Of a stretch of 64,000 nucleotides of DNA, positions 1 through 10,335 are shown in pieces; the first letter of the stretch is position 1; every line of letters starts with the position of its first letter. A program made the position numbers and the translations under genes. Source of the stretch: Streptomyces hoynatensis (GTDB lineage: Bacteria; Actinomycetota; Actinomycetes; Streptomycetales; Streptomycetaceae); NCBI RefSeq assembly GCF_003626535.1, contig NZ_RBAL01000007.1:248001-312000 (forward strand), in the 5' to 3' direction. A model generated the notes under the pieces. It was not told the origin of the DNA and did no database searches. It was given only the letters and a program-made list of their open reading frames with translations.

Positions 1-1
1 C

Positions 2-484
2 GACAGCCCCCGCAACATGTACGACAAGCCGGCCAACCTCTTCGTCGCGGGCTTCATCGGCTCCCCGGCGATGAACCTGATCGAGGTCCCGATCACCGAC
101 GGCGGCGTGAAGTTCGGCAACAGCGTGGTGCCCGTCGAGCGCACCGCCCTGACCGAGGCGCAGAGCAAGGGCGACACCCACGTGGTGGTCGGCTGCCGCC
201 CCGAGCACTTCGCGGTGGTCACCGGCGACGGCGAGGGCGCCAGCCTGGAGAAGGCGAACGAGAACGAGGCGGCCGGCCTCGCGGTCATCGTGAACGTCGT
301 CGAGGAGACCGGCGCCGACGCCTACATCTACGGCACGGCCGAGATCGGCGGCGAGACCAAGGACCTGGTCATCCGCGTCGACAGCCGCGACGTCCCCGAG
401 AAGGGCGCCAAGCTGAACGTCGTGCCGCGCCCCGGCGAGACCCACGTCTTCGCCGCCGGCTCCGGCGAGCGCCTGAGCGACTGA
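2..484 (+). CDS. msiK: MsiK-type sugar ABC transporter ATPase, C-terminal part (5' end outside window)
   Basis: This is the C-terminal 160 residues of an ATP-binding subunit of the MalK/UgpC/MsiK class, which energises several sugar importers from the cytoplasmic side. The frame is open from the window edge, so the Walker motifs lie upstream. Visible are the end of the ATPase domain (PRNMYDKPANLFVAGFIGSP, the usual junction before the regulatory domain) and an OB-like regulatory domain containing the GCRPEHF motif. The sequence closely matches my memory of Streptomyces MsiK, which serves cellobiose, maltose and other importers. A perfect 15-bp terminator follows about 50 nt after the stop. 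The symbol is inferred from this C-terminal similarity and the neighbourhood; another MalK-like ATPase is the alternative. Confidence 0.85.
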   Translation, partial: DSPRNMYDKPANLFVAGFIGSPAMNLIEVPITDGGVKFGNSVVPVERTALTEAQSKGDTHVVVGCRPEHFAVVTGDGEGASLEKANENEAAGLAVIVNVVEETGADAYIYGTAEIGGETKDLVIRVDSRDVPEKGAKLNVVPRPGETHVFAAGSGERLSD

Positions 485-534
485 GCAACCGACGGGCCGA
501 GCCCCCGGCGGCCGGCCCGTCGCCACGCGCCACG

Positions 535-575
535 AGGCCGTGTTTCCGCACACACAGCGGAAACACGGCCTTTCG
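535..575 (+). terminator. Rho-independent terminator after msiK
   Basis: A perfect 15-bp stem (535-549 pairing with 557-571) closes a 7-nt loop and runs into TTTCG. It lies about 50 nt after the msiK stop and ends that transcript. The rest of the gap to position 799 shows no further convincing element. Confidence 0.9.
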
Positions 576-799
576 CGCGTCAACGCCCCGGCAGCAATTC
601 CCCGGAGTCCTTCACTCGTCAGGGTGGCGAAATGTCACCAAATCACTACTCCTCGCTACGATCGACGGGCCCGGAGCGCGGCGCGGCCTCACGCCGCGCG
701 CCTCGTCCCGCCGTCCCGTTCGCCGCAGTCGGCGCGTGCCACGTGTCCCACGTGTGCCGCGCTTCTGTCGTCCATGTCGTACTCGCGAGGAAGATCACC

Positions 800-1204
800 G
801 TGAATCAGGCACTCCGCCGCGTCGGCAGAACTCTCGCCGTCGCCCTTCCCGTTGTCCTCGTCCTCTCCGGCACGCTCGCCGTCACCCGGGTGCCCTGGGT
901 GGGCTCCCAGGAGGACCGGGTGCTCACCGCCTCCACCGCGAACCGGGCCCAGGCGCCCGAGGACGTGCTGCTCGACCGGCTGCTGACCACGCTGCGCCGA
1001 CAGGACCCGAGCGCCGCGCTGACCGGGCTGCAGGAGGCCGTGGACCGCGAACCCTCGCTGGCCCCGCACTGCGCGGAGATCGCCAGGGCGCTGGGCGAGG
1101 CGGCCGTCGAGAAGTACGGCAGCGCCAGGCGCGCCCAGCGGCACGCCAGGCCCGTCTGCGACACCTCCTACGCCGCGGGCGTCGCCGCCGGTTCCGGCAA
1201 CTGA
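800..1204 (+). CDS. Small secreted or membrane-anchored protein, unknown function
   Basis: A 134-residue product with a basic N-terminus (VNQALRRVGR) and a hydrophobic stretch at residues 11-27, consistent with a signal peptide or membrane anchor. A short alanine-rich helical domain follows, with two cysteines in the mature part that could form a disulfide. I chose the GTG at 800 because AGGAAG lies at suitable spacing upstream and because it places the hydrophobic segment at the N-terminus. A longer in-frame ORF starting at 632 adds Arg/Pro-rich sequence that looks non-coding. I do not recognise the family. It lies between msiK and a sugar nucleotidyltransferase. Confidence 0.6.
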   Translation: MNQALRRVGRTLAVALPVVLVLSGTLAVTRVPWVGSQEDRVLTASTANRAQAPEDVLLDRLLTTLRRQDPSAALTGLQEAVDREPSLAPHCAEIARALGEAAVEKYGSARRAQRHARPVCDTSYAAGVAAGSGN

Positions 1205-1289
1205 CGCGCCCCCCGCGGCCGTCGCGGGCCGTCGCGGGCCCCGCCCACCGGGCCGCGGCCCGCGACGGCGGGACCGTAGGCTGCGGGGC

Positions 1290-2018
1290 ATGACCGACGC
1301 CTCGCACGACGCACCCCCGCCCACGCAGGCCGTTGTCCTGGCCGGTGGTCAGGGCTCACGCCTGCGCCCCTACACGGACGACCGGCCCAAGCCGATGGTC
1401 GAGATCCCGGGCACCGGAATCCCGATCATCGGCCACCAGTTGACCTGGCTGGCCGCCGAGGGCGTCACGGACGCGGTGATCTCCTGCGGGCATCTCGCCG
1501 AGGTCCTCCAGGAGTGGCTCGACGCGGCCGAGTTGCCGCTCCGCGTCACCACGGTCAGGGAGCCGGAGCCGCTGGGCAGGGGCGGCGGCCTCAAGTACGC
1601 CGCCGCCGCGCTGCCCCGCCCCGACGAGCCCTGGTTCGCCACCAACGGGGACATCTGGACCCGTTTCTCGCTGCGCGAGATGGCCGCCTTCCACGCCGAA
1701 CGGGACGCCACCGCGACGCTGGCCCTGGCCAGGCCCCGCATCCCCTGGGGCGCGGTGGAGACCGACGAGTTCGGGCACGTTCTGGACTTCATCGAGGCCC
1801 CGCCCTCCCCCTACCTGATCAACGCGGGCGTGTACGTGTTCGCCGCCCACTTCACCAAGCTGCTCCCCGACCGCGGCGACCACGAGCGCACCACCTTCCC
1901 GCGCCTGGCCCGCGAACGGCTGCTCGCCGGCTTCCCCCTCCCCCAGGGCGCCTACTGGCGGGCGATCGACACCGCGAAGGACCTCACGGAGGCGGCCAGG
2001 GAACTCGCCCGCCCCTGA
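1290..2018 (+). CDS. Nucleotidyltransferase family protein (sugar-1-phosphate NTP transferase)
   Basis: A 242-residue enzyme of the NTP_transferase superfamily, which transfers a nucleotidyl group to sugar-1-phosphates to make NDP-sugars. The signature nucleotide-binding loop LAGGQGSRLRPYT is followed by the KPM segment at about residues 15-40. A Rossmann-like core with NGD follows (ATNGDIW, the metal-binding aspartate). The C-terminal left-handed helix domain seen in GlmU or GlgC is absent, so this is a short RmlA/GMP-pyrophosphorylase-like form. A -10 box TAGGCT (1277-1282) sits 7 nt before the ATG, so the mRNA is probably leaderless. The sugar substrate cannot be read from the sequence. 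Confidence 0.88.
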   Translation: MTDASHDAPPPTQAVVLAGGQGSRLRPYTDDRPKPMVEIPGTGIPIIGHQLTWLAAEGVTDAVISCGHLAEVLQEWLDAAELPLRVTTVREPEPLGRGGGLKYAAAALPRPDEPWFATNGDIWTRFSLREMAAFHAERDATATLALARPRIPWGAVETDEFGHVLDFIEAPPSPYLINAGVYVFAAHFTKLLPDRGDHERTTFPRLARERLLAGFPLPQGAYWRAIDTAKDLTEAARELARP

Positions 2019-2088
2019 AGGCACCAGGGCAGCGCCGGGGCGTCCCCGGCGCCCACGCGCCGGGGGACGCCCGCGGGGGCCGGGGCCC

Positions 2089-3246
2089 TCAGGCCGCCCC
2101 CTCCCCCGGCCGCTCCTGCGGCCGGTCCACGACCGCCCGGTCGAGCACCGCGGAATCGCGCAGGACGGTCCCCGCCTCGACACCCCGGCCCGCGGTGAGC
2201 TGGGTGATCCGCTGCCCGAGGTAGGTGTACGTGTCCCCGTCGAAGATCCACTCCGTGCGGAACTCGCCGTCGTCCCAGGCCAGCGCGATCCCCGCACGAC
2301 CGGCGGCGTCGGCGACGCCCGTCTCCAGCTCCACGCCGGGTATCTCCGCCGCCGCCTGGTAGATCGCCGCGGCGAGCTCCGGGGGCAGCAGCGCCTCCTC
2401 GATCAGGGAGCCGATGGTCAGCAGCGCCGCGTAGTCCCTGCCCTCGCCGTCCTCCCGGTCCGCGACGCCGGGGGCGGCGTAGACCAGGTCGAGCAGTTCC
2501 TGCGGGTCGGTGGGCAGGCTCGCCAGGAACTCGTAGGTCGGCGTCAGGGCCTTGGCCGGCTCGTACTCCGCGTCGTCGGGCCAGAACTGGCCGTCGGTGA
2601 ACATCCCGGGCCCGTACAGCTCCTGCTCCACCCCTTCGGGCGCGTACACGGTCCGGTGCCCGCCGAGGAAGTGCGGGTCCTCGACCCAGCCGTCGGTGCC
2701 GTCGGGCGAGAGCCACAACTCCCGCTCGTACGGCCCCTCCTCGTTGCGGTGGTAGACGTCGGGCTCCTCCACCGAGGCCAGGGGAAAGGTCTCGGTCTCC
2801 ACCCGGGTGTGGACGTACACGTACTGGCCGGGCCCGGGCGCGGCGACCTCCTCGTGCAGGGCCGCGTAGACGATCCGGTCGACGGCCTCGCCCACCGTGA
2901 CGTCGCCCGTGGCGGCGCTCTCGCCGCCGGAAGACCCGCCGCCCGTCTGCGGGAGGACGACGAGCGCGCCGCCGGCCAGGGCGGCCGCCACCGGGACGGC
3001 GACCCAGCCGAGCCGGCGGGGCAGGCGGCGCGGGATCCCGCGCCCGCCGGGCGCCGGCCCCCCACCCGCGGCTCCTGCCGTTCCTGCGGCCTCGCCCGGC
3101 TCGGGCGCCCCGGCGGCGCGCGCGGTGAACTCGCCCATCAGGAACTCCTCGATGGCGCCGAGCCGGCCGGGCGGCAGCGCCGGATCGCCCGGCGGCGGCA
3201 GCAGCCGGGCCAGATCCTCGCGGACGGTGGATTCTTCCGTGTTCAT
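2089..3246 (-). CDS. CU044_5270-type membrane protein, partner (probable anti-sigma) of the ECF sigma factor
   Basis: A 385-residue protein with a cytoplasmic N-terminus of about 75 residues, one membrane span (around residues 80-100, WVAVPVAAALAGGALVVL) and a large extracytoplasmic domain of about 280 residues. It resembles actinobacterial 'CU044_5270 family' proteins, which are regularly encoded right after an ECF sigma factor. Its ATG overlaps the sigma-factor stop by 4 nt (ATGA), so the two are translationally coupled. The layout suits an anti-sigma factor or sensor that holds the sigma at the membrane. No zinc-binding HxxxCxxC anti-sigma motif is visible in the cytoplasmic part, so this role is inferred from context. 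Confidence 0.8.
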   Translation of the reverse strand: MNTEESTVREDLARLLPPPGDPALPPGRLGAIEEFLMGEFTARAAGAPEPGEAAGTAGAAGGGPAPGGRGIPRRLPRRLGWVAVPVAAALAGGALVVLPQTGGGSSGGESAATGDVTVGEAVDRIVYAALHEEVAAPGPGQYVYVHTRVETETFPLASVEEPDVYHRNEEGPYERELWLSPDGTDGWVEDPHFLGGHRTVYAPEGVEQELYGPGMFTDGQFWPDDAEYEPAKALTPTYEFLASLPTDPQELLDLVYAAPGVADREDGEGRDYAALLTIGSLIEEALLPPELAAAIYQAAAEIPGVELETGVADAAGRAGIALAWDDGEFRTEWIFDGDTYTYLGQRITQLTAGRGVEAGTVLRDSAVLDRAVVDRPQERPGEGAA

Positions 3247-3869
3247 CGGTTCCTCTCCAGACTCGGCCGGACCGCCGGGACCCGGCGGTCGGCTCCGGCT
3301 CGCCCCCCGGGGGCCTTGGCTTCTCCGCCCAGCTCCCGCTCCGTCCAGGCGCGCAGCCGCTTCCTGGCCCGGGACAGCCGCGAGCGCACCGTGCCCTCGC
3401 GGACGCCGAGCACCGCGGCGGCCTCGGCGTAGCCGAGCCCCGACCAGACGCACAGCGCGACGACCTCGCGGTCGGCGGGGCGCAGCCGCTCCAGCGCGCG
3501 GCGGGCCGCGGCCAGCCGCTCCGCGTCGGCGAGGCGGCCGGCCACCTCCTCGGCGAAGTCGGGCAGGCTGTCGCCACGCGGCAGCCTGGCCAGCGCCCGT
3601 TCGTGGCGGCGCCTGGCCCGGCTCGCGTTCCGCAGCACGTTCACCGCGATCGCCATCAGCCAGGGCCGCGGCGAGTCGCCCTCCTCACGAAGGCGCCCGC
3701 GCAGCCGCCACGCCTCCAGGAAGGTGAGCGAGACGACGTCCTCGGCCAGCGCCGGATCGCCGGTCGCCCGCAGCGCATGTCCGTAGACGAGGGGGGCATG
3801 GGCGCGAAACAACTCCCGGAATGCCTCCGGGTCCCCGGCGCGTATCCGGGCGTGCATCGAATGTTTCAC
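3243..3869 (-). CDS. ECF RNA polymerase sigma factor
   Basis: A 208-residue extracytoplasmic-function sigma factor with only regions 2 and 4. Region 2 spans about residues 10-80 (core-binding AEDVVSLTFLEAWR). Region 4 spans about 125-180, with an intact HTH (YAEAAAVLGVREGTVRSRLSRARKRL) for -35 recognition. The C-terminal tail of about 30 residues is Arg/Pro-rich. A slightly later ATG (MHARIRAGD, 3857) is the alternative start. It forms a coupled pair with the downstream membrane protein, the usual sigma/anti-sigma arrangement. The inducing signal is unknown. Confidence 0.92.
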   Translation of the reverse strand: MKHSMHARIRAGDPEAFRELFRAHAPLVYGHALRATGDPALAEDVVSLTFLEAWRLRGRLREEGDSPRPWLMAIAVNVLRNASRARRRHERALARLPRGDSLPDFAEEVAGRLADAERLAAARRALERLRPADREVVALCVWSGLGYAEAAAVLGVREGTVRSRLSRARKRLRAWTERELGGEAKAPGGRAGADRRVPAVRPSLERNR

Positions 3870-3966
3870 CCCCTGTCATGTCCGTCGCGGGACGGCCGTT
3901 CTCGTGACCTGCGTCACAGGAGGGCGGCGGGGAGAGGAACCTGCCGGGCCGGGCGGAGGGCCCCGG

Positions 3967-4614
3967 TCACTTCCGCCAGAACAGGTGGTGCCGCACGCCA
4001 CTCGGGCTGGGCACGACCTCCAGGTGGAACCGGTCGAGCAGCTCGTCGGGCGACTCCCACAGCCGCAGCCCCGACCCGAACGTCGCCGGGTGGACCGCCA
4101 CGTGCAAAGTGTCGACGAGGTCGGCCGCCAGGAACTCCCGGACGGTGGTGACCCCGCCGCCGAGCCGCACGTCCTTGCCCTGCGCCGCCTCCCGCGCCTG
4201 CGCCAGGACCGTGGCCGGGTCGCCCTCGACGAAGTGGAAGGTGGTGTCGGAGAGGCGGAACGAGGGACGCTTGTGGTGCGTCATGACGAACACCGGGGTG
4301 TGGAACGGGGGTTCGTCCCCCCACCAGCCGCGCCACTCGTGGTCCCGCCAGGGCCCCCGCTGGGGCCCGAACTTGTTGCGGCCCATGATCTCGGCACCGA
4401 TGTGGTGGGTGAAGTCCCGGGTGAAGTAGTCGTCGAGGCCCCGGCTGCCCCCGGGATCGGTGCGGCCGGGCCAGCTCGCCGTGGCTCCGGCCCAGGCGAA
4501 CAGCCTTGCCGGGTCGACGGCGCGGCCGAAGGGCCGTTCCAGGCTCTGGCCCTCGTCCGCGCCGATCCCGTCGCTCGAGACGGTGAAGTTCTGGACTCTC
4601 AGCAGCTGAGCCAC
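3967..4614 (-). CDS. Dihydrofolate reductase family protein (RibD C-terminal type)
   Basis: A 215-residue protein of the RibD_C/DHFR-like fold, NADPH-dependent reductases whose physiological substrates are mostly unknown in actinobacteria. Visible are the N-terminal VSSDGI strand, the IMGRNKFG motif, VFVMTHH, and the nucleotide-binding GGGVTTVREFLAADLVD near residue 145. I chose GTG at 4614 because AGGGAA precedes it at good spacing and homologs begin near the first strand. An in-frame start 13 codons earlier is possible. It is a single gene with no obvious operon partner. The roughly 275 bp upstream are GC-rich with short GTGCGGCC repeats and no recognisable gene. Confidence 0.85.
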   Translation of the reverse strand: MAQLLRVQNFTVSSDGIGADEGQSLERPFGRAVDPARLFAWAGATASWPGRTDPGGSRGLDDYFTRDFTHHIGAEIMGRNKFGPQRGPWRDHEWRGWWGDEPPFHTPVFVMTHHKRPSFRLSDTTFHFVEGDPATVLAQAREAAQGKDVRLGGGVTTVREFLAADLVDTLHVAVHPATFGSGLRLWESPDELLDRFHLEVVPSPSGVRHHLFWRK

Positions 4615-4891
4615 GTGTTCCCTGCCTTTCTCCGTGGGTGCCGGCAACGACAAGGAGACTCTCCCGGTTCCGGAAACTCATCGCCGCCCCCGCCGCCGCC
4701 CGGGCCGCCCCGTCACCTCAGGGGGCGGCCCGGGCGGCGACGTCACCTCCCGGGAACCTGCGGGCCGCCGCCGGCCGGCGCGCCCGTGCCGCGGGGCAGC
4801 CGCTGCCACGTGCAGGAAACCGTGCGGCCGTGCGGCCGCGCGGCCGTGCGGGGAAGAGCCAGGCGTCGGCCGCCTCAGCCGAGAACCCCAC

Positions 4892-6481
4892 CTAACCGAG
4901 CAGCCCGCCGATGGGGCCAGGGCTGCTCTGCTCACCCCCGTCGTCCGACGGGGCGTCGTCCTCGGCGTCCTCGGAGCCCGGGCCCGGCTCGCTCGCGCCC
5001 GCGCCCCCCGAGTCCGAGGCGGGCGGCGCCTCCTCCGGGGCCGGCTGCCGCGCCGGCGCCTCGGAACGCGGCGGGGCCGGGACGGTCTGCTCCACGCTCG
5101 GCGCCGTCTCGGGCCCCGCCGTCTCGCCCGCCGCGCCGCCCTCCTCCGGGCCGGCCGGGGCCGTCCCTTCCTTCCCCGACGCCTCCTCGCGGCCCGCGCT
5201 CTCGCCCCCGGCCTCCCGGCGCTCCTGCTCCCCCGGCCCCCGGGTGGCCTCCGCCTCGCCTTCCCCCGGCTCCTCCTCGCCCGGCAGCCGCTCGCCCGGC
5301 AGGTGGTTGCGCGGCGGCTCGCCCGGGCCCGGCACCTCGGGGAACTGGGCGGAGCGCACCGCCCCGCCGAGCATCGCCCCGACCAGCAGGGCGAGGCCGC
5401 CGAGCAGCGCCGCCAGCAGGCCGCCGCGGCGCAGCACCCGGCGGCGCAGCTCGCCGAGGGTGGCCTTGGGCCCGAGGGTGCGCCAGGCCTCGCCGGCCAG
5501 CCTGGCGTCGAGCGAGTAGACCGGCGCCCCGGCGATCACCAGCGGGCTCCAGGCCGCGAGCAGGATGATGTCGGGGGTGTCGTAGGCGGGGCCCTGCTGC
5601 CAGCTGACGGTGGCGAGCAGCGCGAGCGAGAGCAGCGCCCCGAGCGAGGCGGCCGGCCGCTGCCACAGCCCGAACACCGTCAGCACGCCCACGAGGATCT
5701 GGGTGAACGCGACGGTCAGCCCGGCCCCCACCGGGTGCGCGAGCGCCCAGTCGTGCAGGGGGGTGGCGACGCTCCACGGTTCCAGCGAGGCGAGCCAGGC
5801 GTAGAGGGAGCCGCGGTCCCCGCCGTCGAAGTAGACGGGGTCGGTGAGCTTGCCCATGCCGGCGTAGAGGGCGATGAAGCCGAGCAGCACCCGCAGCGGC
5901 AGCAGCACCACGCCCAGGCTGAGGCGGCTGGCGCGCCGCCCGGGGTAGTACGCCTGGCGGCCGTCGGCCTGCCGCGTCCTGCGCCGCTCCGGCTCGGCGG
6001 GGGCGCCGTGGCCCGCGGCCTGCGCGGTCTTCGGCCCGGCGGGCGCCGCCGCGCCGCCGGCCCCGGGGCCGGCGGCCTCGGCCGCGCCGCGCGGGCCGCC
6101 GACCGAGGGCAGCAGCCGCGTCGCCCGGTCGTCCTGCGGGGCGCGGGGCGCGGCGACGACGGGGGTGACGCGTGGGAGCACCTGGGTGGGAATGTCGACC
6201 CGCCCCGCGTTGCGGACCGCCTGCACCAGGGTGCTCGCGCCCGGGTCGCCCGGCGCGCTGCGCCCGGTCCACACGAGTGGCCGCCGGCGCGCCGTCGCCG
6301 GCACCCGGGACAGCCGGGGGGGCTGGGCGACCGCGAGGCTCACCGGGGGCGGGGTGGCGAGCTGAACCCGGAAACTGGCGTGGTTCACGATGACTTGGGC
6401 GGGGTCGCACGGCACCTTGACCATGCTCAGCTCCGGCTCGTGCATCGAGTGGCCGCGAGGTGTTCTGGTGTCCACACTCAT
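4892..6481 (-). CDS. DoxX family membrane protein with long acidic C-terminal tail
   Basis: A 529-residue protein. Residues 1 to about 190 form a Pro/Ala-rich cytoplasmic segment. A four-helix DoxX domain (about 190-330) begins with VVLLPLRVLLGFIALYAGMGKL and contains the DoxX-typical glycine and proline positions. One more helix lies near 365-385. The last 140 residues are disordered and rich in Glu, Gly and Pro. DoxX proteins act at the membrane in thiol/redox or quinone-linked processes in some bacteria; here the function is unknown. It is much longer than a minimal DoxX (about 130-170 residues) because of both low-complexity extensions. A later Met (residue 13) is an alternative start. 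Confidence 0.85.
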   Translation of the reverse strand: MSVDTRTPRGHSMHEPELSMVKVPCDPAQVIVNHASFRVQLATPPPVSLAVAQPPRLSRVPATARRRPLVWTGRSAPGDPGASTLVQAVRNAGRVDIPTQVLPRVTPVVAAPRAPQDDRATRLLPSVGGPRGAAEAAGPGAGGAAAPAGPKTAQAAGHGAPAEPERRRTRQADGRQAYYPGRRASRLSLGVVLLPLRVLLGFIALYAGMGKLTDPVYFDGGDRGSLYAWLASLEPWSVATPLHDWALAHPVGAGLTVAFTQILVGVLTVFGLWQRPAASLGALLSLALLATVSWQQGPAYDTPDIILLAAWSPLVIAGAPVYSLDARLAGEAWRTLGPKATLGELRRRVLRRGGLLAALLGGLALLVGAMLGGAVRSAQFPEVPGPGEPPRNHLPGERLPGEEEPGEGEAEATRGPGEQERREAGGESAGREEASGKEGTAPAGPEEGGAAGETAGPETAPSVEQTVPAPPRSEAPARQPAPEEAPPASDSGGAGASEPGPGSEDAEDDAPSDDGGEQSSPGPIGGLLG

Positions 6482-6579
6482 CTAACTGAGTGACAGGACT
6501 TAAGACACTGCCTTGACCCCACAAACCATGTCCGCGACCCGTCAAACGCCCGGCCGCCGCCCCCGCGCCCCGGCGCGGC

Positions 6580-7527
6580 TCAGCGCCGGTGCCTGGCCGC
6601 CTCGTAGAGCACGATGCCGGCGGCGACGCCCGCGTTGAGCGACTCGGTGCCGCCCGGCATCGGGATGCGCACCCGCAGGTCGCAGGTCTCGCCGACCAGC
6701 CGGGACAGCCCCTTGCCCTCGCTGCCCACCACGACGACGAGGGGGCCGGCCAGTCCCGGCACGTCGGCCAGCTCCGCCTCGCCGTCCGCGGCCAGGCCCA
6801 CCACGGTGAGCCCCGCCTTCCGGTAGGACTGCAGCGCCCTGGTGAGGTTGGTGGCCCGGGCCACGGGGGTGCGGGCCGCCGTTCCGGCCGAGGTCTTCCA
6901 CGCCCCCGCGGTCATCCCCGCCGCGCGCCGCTCGGGCACCACGACGCCGTGGCCGCCGAAGGCGGCCGCCGAGCGCACGACGGCGCCGAGGTTGCGCGGG
7001 TCGGTGACGCCGTCCAGGGCCACGATCAGCGGCTGCTCTCCCGCCTCGAACGCGGCCCGGGTCAGGTCGTCCGGGTGCGCGTACGCGTAGGGCGGCACCT
7101 GCAGCACGAGGCCCTGGTGGTTGAGCCCGCCGGTGATCCGGTCGAGCTCCGCGCGCGGCGCCTCGGCCAGGCGCACCGTGCCGCGGTCCACGGCCAGCTT
7201 GACGGACTCGGTGACCCGGTCGTCGGCGTCGAGGAACTGCTGCACGTACAGCGTGCTCGCCGGCACCTCGGCCCGCAGCGCCTCGAGCACCGCGTTGCGC
7301 CCCACGACGAGTTCACTCGGCGTCCTGCCGCGCCTGGCGGCCTGCGCGGCGTGCTGACGGCGTGCCCTGGCGTCCGCGGCACGCTTCTTGGCGTGTCCGG
7401 GGCGCAACTCGGCGGGCGGCGTGGGGCCCTTGCCCTCGAGCCCCTTGCGCCGCTGGCCGCCGCTGCCGATCTGGGGGCCCTTCTTCTGGCTCGTGCGCCG
7501 GTTGCGGCGCTGGCTGTTGCCTGGCAT
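6580..7527 (-). CDS. rlmB: 23S rRNA 2'-O-ribose methyltransferase, TrmH/SpoU family
   Basis: A 315-residue SpoU-class methyltransferase, most likely modifying G2251 of 23S rRNA. The N-terminal 65 residues are a basic, RNA-binding extension common in actinobacterial members. A substrate-binding domain follows ([11 protein letters not shown]), then the knotted SAM-binding domain with motifs [29 protein letters not shown] and [16 protein letters not shown]. The ATG at 7527 gives the full basic tail. It lies 62 nt after cysS in the ispD-ispF-cysS-rlmB run, matching the arrangement in other actinobacteria. TrmH-like tRNA methylation is less likely because of the length and the neighbourhood. Confidence 0.93.
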   Translation of the reverse strand: MPGNSQRRNRRTSQKKGPQIGSGGQRRKGLEGKGPTPPAELRPGHAKKRAADARARRQHAAQAARRGRTPSELVVGRNAVLEALRAEVPASTLYVQQFLDADDRVTESVKLAVDRGTVRLAEAPRAELDRITGGLNHQGLVLQVPPYAYAHPDDLTRAAFEAGEQPLIVALDGVTDPRNLGAVVRSAAAFGGHGVVVPERRAAGMTAGAWKTSAGTAARTPVARATNLTRALQSYRKAGLTVVGLAADGEAELADVPGLAGPLVVVVGSEGKGLSRLVGETCDLRVRIPMPGGTESLNAGVAAGIVLYEAARHRR

Positions 7528-7589
7528 CTGTTCCTCGTTCGGCGGTGCGGTCGGAAGTCCGGGGCGGCGCGCCCGGGCGCGTGCGGGTG

Positions 7590-8984
<1,395 letters not shown>

Positions 8985-9047
8985 GCGTCAAGAGTAGTCG
9001 GCGGGGGCCCTCCCCCGCGCCGGTGCGGCACCGGGGCTGCCGGGCGC

Positions 9048-9590
9048 TCACTTCCCGCCCGGAGGCCCGGGCAGCACCAGGGCGGTGGCCAGGGCCGCGA
9101 GGCCCTCGCCGCGCCCGGTCAGGCCGAGGCCGTCGGAGGTGGTGCCCGAGACGGCGACGGGCGCGCCGGCCGCCTCGGACAGGACGCGCTGCGCCTCCGC
9201 CCGGCGCGTGCCGATCTTGGGCCTGACGCCGACGACCTGGACGGCCACGTTCCCGATCTCGAACCCGGCCGCCCGCACCAGGCGCGCGGCCTCGGCCAGC
9301 AGGGCGGTGCCCGCGGCCCCCGCCCACTCGGGGCGGCCGGTGCCGAAGTGCGCGCCGAGGTCGCCGATGCCCGCGGCGGAGAACAGCGCGTCGCAGGCGG
9401 CGTGCGCGGCCACGTCCCCGTCGGAGTGCCCGGCGAGCCCGAACTCCGCCTCGGGCCACAGCAGTCCCGCGCACCACAGCGGCCGGCCGCGTTCGAAGGC
9501 GTGGACGTCGGTGCCGACGCCCACCCTGGGGACGCGGGGGAAGCCGGGCCCCGCTCCCGCGTCCTGGGCAACTGCCTGTTCAGAAACCAT
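9048..9590 (-). CDS. ispF: 2-C-methyl-D-erythritol 2,4-cyclodiphosphate synthase
   Basis: A 180-residue IspF that forms 2-C-methyl-D-erythritol 2,4-cyclodiphosphate in the non-mevalonate isoprenoid pathway. The metal ligands are in GTDVHAF (D-x-H) and in [14 protein letters not shown] (His). The [15 protein letters not shown] region closes the trimer active site. The N-terminus has about 20 extra residues before the first strand. The start overlaps the end of ispD by 11 nt, indicating translational coupling with the preceding enzyme. Confidence 0.96.
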   Translation of the reverse strand: MVSEQAVAQDAGAGPGFPRVPRVGVGTDVHAFERGRPLWCAGLLWPEAEFGLAGHSDGDVAAHAACDALFSAAGIGDLGAHFGTGRPEWAGAAGTALLAEAARLVRAAGFEIGNVAVQVVGVRPKIGTRRAEAQRVLSEAAGAPVAVSGTTSDGLGLTGRGEGLAALATALVLPGPPGGK

Positions 9591-10335
9591 CGTTGAGCCT
9601 CCGGCGGGCGAGGACGGCCTCGGCGAGCACGAGGTCGAGCGGGCGGGTCACCTTGAACGCCTCCTCGTGCCCTGGCACCAGCACCACCGGGGCGCCCATC
9701 CGTTCCACGAGCCCCGCGTCGTCGGTCGCGTCGCCCTCGGCGTGCCGCGCGTGGGCGGCGGCGAGCGTGGCCCGGTCGAAGCCCTGCGGGGTCTGGACGG
9801 CCCGCAGCAGCGACCGGTCCGGCGTGCCCACCACGGGCTCGGGCTCGCCCTTGCCGGCGGGGGCGGCGATCTGCTTCACGGTGTCGGTGACCGGCAGCGC
9901 GGGCACCACGGCCGGGGCCCCGGCCCTGACCGCGGCGGCGACGGCGTCCACCGTGTCGGCCGGGACCAGCGGGCGGGCGGCGTCGTGCACCAGGACCACC
10001 TCGACGTCCTCGGGCAGCGCGGCGAGGCCGAGGCGCACCGACTCCTGCCGGGTGGCGCCGCCCGGCACCACGCACAGCTCGACGTCGCGGGGCGGCGGGT
10101 ACTCGTCGAGCAGCCCGCGCACGGTGGCCACCTCCGCGGGCGGGGCGACCACCACCACGAGGGAGACGGCGTGGGCGCGCGACATGGCGCGGACGGCGTG
10201 CACGAGCATCGGCGTCCCGCCGAGCTGCCGCATCGCCTTGGGAAGGCCGGGGCCGAGCCGGACGCCGCGGCCCGCCGCGGGGATGACGGCCGCGGTACGG
10301 GCGGGCCTGTCCTGGGGCTGTGTGATGTCTGTCAT
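9580..10335 (-). CDS. ispD: 2-C-methyl-D-erythritol 4-phosphate cytidylyltransferase
   Basis: A 251-residue CTP-dependent enzyme that makes CDP-methylerythritol in the non-mevalonate isoprenoid pathway. The nucleotide-binding loop [19 protein letters not shown] is near the N-terminus, with VHDAARPLV and TPQGFDR further on, all typical of IspD. It is the first gene of ispD-ispF-cysS-rlmB. No strong Shine-Dalgarno sequence precedes the ATG, so the exact start is slightly uncertain. The 550-bp region upstream separates it from carD. Confidence 0.95.
   Translation of the reverse strand: MTDITQPQDRPARTAAVIPAAGRGVRLGPGLPKAMRQLGGTPMLVHAVRAMSRAHAVSLVVVVAPPAEVATVRGLLDEYPPPRDVELCVVPGGATRQESVRLGLAALPEDVEVVLVHDAARPLVPADTVDAVAAAVRAGAPAVVPALPVTDTVKQIAAPAGKGEPEPVVGTPDRSLLRAVQTPQGFDRATLAAAHARHAEGDATDDAGLVERMGAPVVLVPGHEEAFKVTRPLDLVLAEAVLARRRLNDGF

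Noticed and set aside
1356..2297. Long minus-strand ORF opposite the nucleotidyltransferase
   Set aside because: Typical high-GC antisense shadow; repetitive Gly/Arg composition and no ribosome site, while the plus-strand frame has clear motifs.
4634..6493. Plus-strand 619-codon ORF opposite the DoxX gene
   Set aside because: Arg/Gly-rich low-complexity antisense frame without motifs. The minus-strand frame has membrane helices and the DoxX domain.
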